Positions 6,628 to 9,699 of a stretch of DNA of 9,699 nt are shown here, one piece after another. The notes beneath the pieces were generated by a model. That model was given only the letters and a program-made list of their open reading frames with translations, did not search any database and was not told the origin of the DNA. Each line of letters starts with the position of its first letter. Positions within the stretch are counted from its first letter, which is position 1. Position numbers and translations under genes: made by a program. This DNA is from DATKCA01 sp035544675 (GTDB lineage: Bacteria; Acidobacteriota; Thermoanaerobaculia; Gp7-AA8), in assembly GCA_035544675.1 (NCBI GenBank), contig DATKCA010000071.1, forward strand, positions 1 to 9,699, given 5' to 3'.

Positions 6628-7080
6628 TCATGTTGCGGCGGCGACCTGTGGCTCGAGCACCGGCGCGGCGGCGGCCGTCACGACGCGGCGCGGCGGCAGC
6701 ATCAGGTGCCAGCGCGCGATGAAGTCTTTGGGAATGACGAATTCGAAGGTCTGACTCTGTGTGCGGATACGGAGGACTCTGCCGTCCGCGGGCACGCTGC
6801 CGGTGACCAGCTCACTGTCGTACTCGATCTCGCGGACCCACTGCAGATCGATGGACGCCTCCATGCCGGAGTTCTCGTAGAACAGCGTCGAATGCGTCAC
6901 CGCCAGAGCGACCTCGACATGGCGATTGCCATCGACGAGCACTCCGCGGCCGACCAGCCGGGACGTCGGCCGGCGTTTCTCGTTGAGCGCGTCGATCCGG
7001 TTCGATCCGAAGTGGCGAAAGAGACTCCAGGCAACAAACACAACAGCGACGACAGCTACAAGCGACAGCCACGGCATCAT
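6628..7080 (-). CDS. Single-helix membrane protein of unknown function
   Basis: The 150-residue product has one N-terminal membrane helix at about 4-21 (LSLVAVVAVVFVAWSLF), then a soluble domain at about 40-130 rich in alternating hydrophobic residues. That domain includes VEVALAVTHSTLFYE, WVREIEYDSELV and LRIRTQSQTFEFVIP, followed by an amphipathic stretch RWHLMLP. The beta-rich pattern ending in a helix resembles a small PH-like or similar barrel, but this is only a shape impression. The tail from about 131 is alanine-rich. The positive residues after the helix (FRHFGSNR) suggest that the soluble domain faces the cytoplasm. I chose the ATG at 7080 because AAGGA lies 6 bases upstream and the helix starts at once; the frame back to 7224 would overlap the RRM gene and its terminator. 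No function is assigned. Confidence 0.78.
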   Translation of the reverse strand: MMPWLSLVAVVAVVFVAWSLFRHFGSNRIDALNEKRRPTSRLVGRGVLVDGNRHVEVALAVTHSTLFYENSGMEASIDLQWVREIEYDSELVTGSVPADGRVLRIRTQSQTFEFVIPKDFIARWHLMLPPRRVVTAAAAPVLEPQVAAAT

Positions 7081-7086
7081 GAGAAG

Positions 7087-7091
7087 TCCTT
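7087..7091 (-). promoter_or_regulatory. Ribosome binding site fixing the start of the one-helix membrane protein
   Basis: AAGGA on the minus strand lies 6 bases before ATGATG at 7080-7075. It chooses this start over the 48-codon longer frame that would run through the terminator hairpin and into the RRM gene. Confidence 0.6.
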
Positions 7092-7106
7092 TCCAGGGCG
7101 CGGAAA

Positions 7107-7136
7107 CGGGAGAACGACCAGCCGGTCGTCCTCCCG
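7107..7136 (-). terminator. Hairpin terminator after the RRM gene
   Basis: The arms CGGGAGGACGACC and GGTCGTTCTCCCG (minus strand) pair over 13 positions around a four-base GGCT loop and are followed by TTTCC. In minus-strand RNA the only imperfection is one G-U wobble; in plus-strand RNA the same position is an A-C mismatch, so the structure is best in the RRM transcript. The U-run is short, so termination may be partial and let some transcription reach the membrane-protein gene that starts at 7080. Confidence 0.7.
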
Positions 7137-7153
7137 CGGTTCGATGGGTGTGG

Positions 7154-7420
7154 TCAGAACTTCGAGGGGGCGCCTTCTTTCTTCGGTTTGGCCTCGTTGA
7201 CCTTGAGCGCCTGTCCGTGCACATCGCGCCCGTCGAGGCCGGTGATGGCGGCGCGACCTTCCGTCTCGTTGCTGTACTCGATGAAGCCGAAGCCCTTCGA
7301 GGTGCCGCTGGAACGCTCGGTGGCGACGTTGGCCGAGATCGGCTTGCCGTACGGCGTGGCCAGCTCGTTCAGCTGCGCATCGGTGACCTGCTTGGCGAGA
7401 TTTCCTACATACAGTTTCAT
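7154..7420 (-). CDS. RRM-domain RNA-binding protein
   Basis: The 88-residue protein is a single RNA recognition motif with a short basic tail. RNP2 is LYVGNL at 3-8 and RNP1 is KGFGFIEY at 42-49; the aromatic positions that stack on RNA bases are Tyr4, Phe44 and Phe46. The stretch TDAQLNELATPYG at 13-25 is the first helix and turn, and the tail AKPKKEGAPSKF is lysine-rich. It matches the bacterial RRM family known best from cyanobacterial Rbp proteins and also found in many other bacteria, where several members are cold-induced. The start at 7420 is supported by AGGAG 5 bases upstream and by RNP2 lying right at the N-terminus; a 15-residue extension to 7465 has no such support. A hairpin terminator follows, so it is probably transcribed alone. 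RNA targets are unknown. Confidence 0.94.
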   Translation of the reverse strand: MKLYVGNLAKQVTDAQLNELATPYGKPISANVATERSSGTSKGFGFIEYSNETEGRAAITGLDGRDVHGQALKVNEAKPKKEGAPSKF

Positions 7421-7425
7421 TGGAA

Positions 7426-7430
7426 CTCCT
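7426..7430 (-). promoter_or_regulatory. Ribosome binding site of the RRM gene
   Basis: AGGAG on the minus strand sits 5 bases before the ATG at 7420 and decides this start over the upstream in-frame ATG at 7465. I could not find a convincing sigma-70 promoter further upstream by eye. Confidence 0.65.
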
Positions 7431-7503
7431 GTCCCGGTGCTGTCGCAGAACGCGAAGCCGCACATCGGGAGTCTTTGGGGAGGCTAAGAGGGTGAGTCCA
7501 GAG

Positions 7504-7549
7504 GTTCTGACTTAGTTCAGAAGGACTGAAGGGGCGAGGAAGTTTCCTC
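7504..7549. repeat. Two adjacent short palindromes
   Basis: TTCTGA (7504-7509) and TCAGAA (7516-7521) form a 6-bp dyad around CTTAGT. CGAGGA (7534-7539) and TCCTCG (7544-7549) form a 6-bp dyad around AGTT, with AGGGGC at 7529-7534 and GCCCT at 7554-7558 able to extend it through a bulge. They lie upstream of the RRM gene and could be regulator sites or leader-RNA hairpins. There is no U-run to make either a clear terminator. Confidence 0.4.
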
Positions 7550-7586
7550 GACGTGCCCTGATCTTACGCCGGTTGCGTGCCATTTG

Positions 7587-7660
7587 GGGGGGTCACGTCT
7601 TAGTAGATGAGTCCGCTCTACCGTACGTAGGCAAACCGAAAACCGAAGACCTGACCCCCC
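7587..7660. repeat. 74-bp imperfect inverted repeat, REP/RAYT-like or MITE-like element
   Basis: The left arm GGGGGGTCACGTCTT (7587-7601) and the right arm AAGACCTGACCCCCC (7646-7660) match at 14 of 15 positions as an inverted repeat. Near the exact centre a small inner stem CTAC/GTAG (7618-7621 and 7627-7630) closes a five-base loop. Just inside the right arm is a tandem AAACCGA repeat (7633-7646). The arm sequence GGGGGGTCAGGTCTT resembles, from memory, repeats found beside IS200-like REP-associated tyrosine transposases; no transposase gene is present here. I read it as a non-autonomous, extragenic palindromic element or remnant. I cannot confirm other copies from one window. Confidence 0.55.
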
Positions 7661-7671
7661 TTGTCCGCTTC

Positions 7672-7688
7672 TGGGACGCGCTGTCCCA
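7672..7688. promoter_or_regulatory. Candidate enhancer dyad for the sigma-54 promoter
   Basis: TGGGAC and GTCCCA are perfect inverted 6-mers around GCGCT. The centre lies about 120 bases before the predicted sigma-54 start site, inside the usual range for upstream activator sites. An extra half-site, GTCC at 7663-7666, lies one helical turn away from GGAC at 7674-7677. That a response regulator binds here is inference. Confidence 0.45.
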
Positions 7689-7773
7689 CGATCGGGCATT
7701 CCGCCCCTCCCGGCCCTGCCACGCAATCGACTTAACGATCAGGAAACGCGCGACTTCACTCATTGCGCCCCCG

Positions 7774-7788
7774 TGGCACCTCCGTTGC
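7774..7788 (+). promoter_or_regulatory. Sigma-54 (RpoN) promoter of the export operon
   Basis: TGGCAC-CTCCG-TTGC matches the sigma-54 consensus TGGCAC-N5-TTGC exactly, with the invariant GG (7775-7776) and GC (7787-7788) 10 bases apart. The predicted transcription start is near 7800, which would leave only about 11 untranslated bases before the ATG at 7811. Sigma-54 promoters are silent without an ATP-dependent enhancer-binding protein, so the exporter is probably induced on demand. No gene for such a regulator is in the window. Confidence 0.75.
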
Positions 7789-7810
7789 GCTGGAGCCCGT
7801 CCACAGATCC

Positions 7811-9064
7811 ATGGATATCGTCCGGACAGGCATCGTCGAGAAGAAGAAAAAGCAGCGCATCATCGCGGGCTCGATTGCCTTCATCGCGGTCGCCGGCATC
7901 ACCCTCGGCATCTCCCAGCTGAAGCCGGCCGCGCCGGTCGTGGAGCGCTCCACCGTCTGGGTCGACGTCGTCAAGCGCGGCCCCATGCTCCGCCAGGTGC
8001 GCGGAACCGGAACGCTCGTGCCGGAAATCGTCCGTTGGATTCCGGCGGCAACCGAGGCGCGGGTGGAGAAGGTGCTGGTACAGCCGGGAGAGCCGGTCGG
8101 TCCGGAGACCGTGCTGCTCGAGCTCAGCGATCCGGAGCAGGTGCAGCGCACTCTGAATGCCGGGCTGCAGCTTCGCGCCGCCGAATCGGAGTACGTAAAT
8201 CTCGAGGCAGAGCTGGAGAGCGAGCGTCTGCGCCAGGAGGCGGAGGCGGCGCGTCTGAAGGCGGAGTACGAAGCGGCGCGGCTGCGTGCCGATGCGGACC
8301 AGGCGCTCGCAAAAGAGCAGCTGCTGCCGGAGATCACACGAAAAATCTCGCAGCAGAGTGCCGACGAGCTGCGAAACCGGTATCAGCTGGAGCAGCGGCG
8401 GATCATCGCCGGCGCCAACGGCAGCCGTGCGCGTCTGGCCGCCCGCCGCTCGCAGGTCGAGCAACTTCGCTCCATGTACGAGCTGCAGCGCACGCAGCTC
8501 GCCTCCCTGCAGGTGCGCGCCGGCATCAACGGCGTGCTGCAGCAGATCGGGGTGGAGGTCGGCCAGCGCGTACCGGCCGGGACGATCCTGGCCAAGGCCG
8601 TCGACGTCACGAAGCTCAAGGCGCAACTCCGCGTGGCAGAGACGCAGGCCAAGGACATCCAGCCGGGTCAGCAGGCGGTCATCGACACACGCAACGGCGT
8701 GGTGAAGGGTCACGTCGTGCGCATCGATCCGGCCGTGCAGAACGGGACCGTGACCGTGGACGTTGCGCTCGACGAGGCCCTGCCGAGAGGTGCGCGCCCC
8801 GACCTGACCGTCGACGGCACGATCGAGCTGGAGCGCCTCGACAACATCCTCTTCGTGAACCGTCCCGTGCACGCGCAGGAGCTCGGCGCCGGATCGATCT
8901 TCAAGCTGGAGGAAAACGGCAGCGACGCCACCCGCGTGAAAGTGCAGTTCGGCCGCGGCTCCGTCAGCACGATCGAGGTCACCGGCGGCCTTGCCGAGGG
9001 TGACCGCGTGATCCTGTCGGACATGTCCGCGTGGAACGAGAACGACCGGATTCGATTGAGATGA
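7811..9064 (+). CDS. HlyD/MacA-type periplasmic adaptor subunit of an ABC export system
   Basis: The 417-residue membrane-fusion protein links an inner-membrane transporter to an outer-membrane channel. Domains in order are: short cytoplasmic N-terminus with a KKKK patch (11-14); one membrane anchor at about 17-37; first half of the lipoyl-like domain at about 69-108 (RVEKVLVQPGEPVGPETVLLEL); a long charged coiled-coil hairpin at about 115-230; second lipoyl half at about 234-265 (VRAGINGVLQQIGVEVGQRVPAGTIL); beta-barrel at about 266-345; and membrane-proximal domain at about 346-417. I chose the ATG at 7811 because MDIVRTG followed by a basic patch is the form of N-terminus I recall for this subfamily. 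The longer frame from TTG at 7763 would contain the sigma-54 promoter and has no support. No strong ribosome site precedes 7811. The ATPase gene follows after 30 bases. The exported substrate is unknown. Confidence 0.9.
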   Translation: MDIVRTGIVEKKKKQRIIAGSIAFIAVAGITLGISQLKPAAPVVERSTVWVDVVKRGPMLRQVRGTGTLVPEIVRWIPAATEARVEKVLVQPGEPVGPETVLLELSDPEQVQRTLNAGLQLRAAESEYVNLEAELESERLRQEAEAARLKAEYEAARLRADADQALAKEQLLPEITRKISQQSADELRNRYQLEQRRIIAGANGSRARLAARRSQVEQLRSMYELQRTQLASLQVRAGINGVLQQIGVEVGQRVPAGTILAKAVDVTKLKAQLRVAETQAKDIQPGQQAVIDTRNGVVKGHVVRIDPAVQNGTVTVDVALDEALPRGARPDLTVDGTIELERLDNILFVNRPVHAQELGAGSIFKLEENGSDATRVKVQFGRGSVSTIEVTGGLAEGDRVILSDMSAWNENDRIRLR

Positions 9065-9078
9065 GGGCTCTCAGCCCT
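9064..9078 (+). other. Small intercistronic hairpin
   Basis: AGGGCT and AGCCCT form a perfect 6-bp stem around CTC, starting at the last base of the adaptor stop codon. No U-run follows and the ATPase ribosome site starts 4 bases later, so it is not a terminator. It may protect mRNA ends or tune translation between the two genes. Confidence 0.4.
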
Positions 9079-9082
9079 GAAC

Positions 9083-9088
9083 AAGGAG
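9083..9088 (+). promoter_or_regulatory. Ribosome binding site of the ABC ATPase gene
   Basis: AAGGAG lies 6 bases before the ATG at 9095 and fixes the start of the ATPase gene. Confidence 0.8.
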
Positions 9089-9094
9089 AAACGA

Positions 9095-9699
9095 ATGAGC
9101 ACGACAGCGGCCGAACAGCCCCTGATCCGCCTGGAGGGAGTGAAGAAGGTCTTCTACACGGACGAGATCGAGACGCACGCGCTGGCGGGTGTCGACCTGG
9201 ACATCCGTCGCGGTGAGTACGTCTCCATCGCCGGCCCCTCCGGCTGCGGCAAGTCCACTCTCCTCTCGATTCTCGGACTTCTGGACACGCCGACCGAGGG
9301 CAAGTACGAGCTCAACGGGATGGCGGTGGAGAACATCACGGCCGGCGATCGCGCCCGCATCCGCAACCAGCAGATCGGGTTCATCTTCCAGGCGTTCAAT
9401 CTGATCGGCGATCTCACGGTGTACGAGAACGTGGAGCTGCCGCTCACCTACCGTCACATCTCCGCCGCCGATCGGAAGAAGCGCGTGCAGGCGGCACTCG
9501 AGCGCGTGGGGATGGCGCACCGCACCAAGCATTTCCCGGCGCAGCTCTCCGGCGGACAGCAGCAGCGCGTGGCCGTGGCACGCGCGCTCGGCGGCGACCC
9601 GGCCATCCTCCTCGCCGACGAGCCGACCGGCAATCTCGACTCCAAGAACGGCCAGGCGGTGATGGACCTCCTGCGCGAGCTGCACCAGGGCGGGGCGAC
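9095..9699 (+). CDS. MacB/LolD-type ABC transporter ATP-binding protein, 3' end outside the window
   Basis: The first 201 residues of an ABC ATPase are present; the frame is still open at the window edge, and a full subunit is usually about 225-250 residues. Motifs seen are Walker A GPSGCGKST at 47-55, the Q-loop glutamine at 99 (FIFQAFNLI), the signature LSGGQ at 151-155, Walker B ILLADE at 171-176 and the D-loop GNLDS at 179-183; the H-loop would lie beyond the edge. FIFQxFNLI and GNLDS are characteristic of the MacB/LolD/FtsE-like exporter ATPases. With the adaptor upstream and presumably one or more FtsX-like permeases downstream, it would power export or lipoprotein-type extrusion from the inner membrane through a tripartite pump. 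All catalytic residues visible so far are intact. Confidence 0.94.
   Translation, partial: MSTTAAEQPLIRLEGVKKVFYTDEIETHALAGVDLDIRRGEYVSIAGPSGCGKSTLLSILGLLDTPTEGKYELNGMAVENITAGDRARIRNQQIGFIFQAFNLIGDLTVYENVELPLTYRHISAADRKKRVQAALERVGMAHRTKHFPAQLSGGQQQRVAVARALGGDPAILLADEPTGNLDSKNGQAVMDLLRELHQGGA

Larger units (their letters stand above)
7421..7810. other. Divergent non-coding region between the RRM gene and the export operon
   Basis: No coding frame here has a plausible start and protein-like composition. The region contains, from left to right: the RRM ribosome site, two small palindromes (7504-7521 and 7534-7549), a 74-bp inverted-repeat element (7587-7660), a TGGGAC-N5-GTCCCA dyad (7672-7688) and a sigma-54 promoter (7774-7788). 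It must supply promoters in both directions; only the plus-strand one is recognisable. Confidence 0.75.

Noticed and set aside
7763..7810. N-terminal extension of the adaptor from a TTG codon
   Set aside because: It would place the sigma-54 promoter inside the coding region; the 16 extra residues do not resemble the family N-terminus and no ribosome site precedes TTG.
7760..8872. 370-residue open frame on the minus strand opposite the adaptor
   Set aside because: Leu/Arg/His-rich antisense shadow with no motif; the plus strand explains the sequence.
7573..9003. 476-residue open frame on the plus strand overlapping the adaptor gene in another frame
   Set aside because: It reads through the inverted-repeat element and then becomes Arg/Ala/Gly-rich; the overlapping frame encodes a textbook HlyD-type adaptor.
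9064..9078. Hairpin after the adaptor considered as a terminator
   Set aside because: Only a 6-bp stem, no U-run, and the next gene's ribosome site begins 4 bases later, so the two genes are almost certainly co-transcribed.
9071..9685. 204-residue minus-strand frame opposite the ABC ATPase
   Set aside because: The plus strand has all the ABC ATPase motifs; the antisense frame has none.

Overview
The window is a GC-rich bacterial chromosome segment (about 60-65% GC by eye), densely packed and with several start/stop overlaps. The HlyD-type adaptor with the N-terminus MDIVRTG followed by a MacB-like ATPase, the GT4/GH130 pair, the two-repeat PQQ-like mini-protein and the membrane protein/ECF sigma/anti-sigma trio are combinations I associate with Acidobacteriota. 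That assignment is inference from family resemblance; there is no rRNA or other marker here to prove it. No tRNA, rRNA, CRISPR array or intact transposase gene was seen.

Left end (1-1744, plus strand): a three-gene chain in which each stop codon overlaps the next start as ATGA. It holds the 3' part of a three-helix membrane protein, an ECF-type sigma-70 factor, and a small membrane anti-sigma factor with a HxxxCxxC zinc motif. It probably works as one envelope- or stress-responsive sigma switch.

Middle (1748-7420, minus strand): a long run of co-directional genes. Read in the direction of transcription they are an RRM RNA-binding protein (followed by a good hairpin terminator), a one-helix membrane protein of unknown function, a 772-residue protein made of a GT4 glycosyltransferase fused to a C-terminal helical (glycosidase-like) domain, a GH130 family mannoside phosphorylase/hydrolase, a small zinc-ribbon protein, a two-repeat PQQ-like mini-protein, and a ZIP-family metal transporter. 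GT4-fusion, GH130 and zinc-ribbon overlap by ATGA and GTGA, so they are almost certainly translated together. They form the most interesting cassette in the window, possibly a system that makes and recycles a mannose-containing glycan.

Intergenic region 7421-7810: a divergent, non-coding stretch. It holds two small palindromes, a 74-bp imperfect inverted repeat resembling a REP/RAYT-type non-autonomous element, a dyad TGGGAC-N5-GTCCCA, and a near-perfect sigma-54 promoter (TGGCAC-N5-TTGC) just upstream of the export operon.

Right end (7811-9699, plus strand): a HlyD/MacA-type periplasmic adaptor and the start of a MacB/LolD-type ABC ATPase, cut by the window edge. The permease genes presumably follow. 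The sigma-54 promoter suggests that the exporter is switched on by an enhancer-binding response regulator encoded outside the window.
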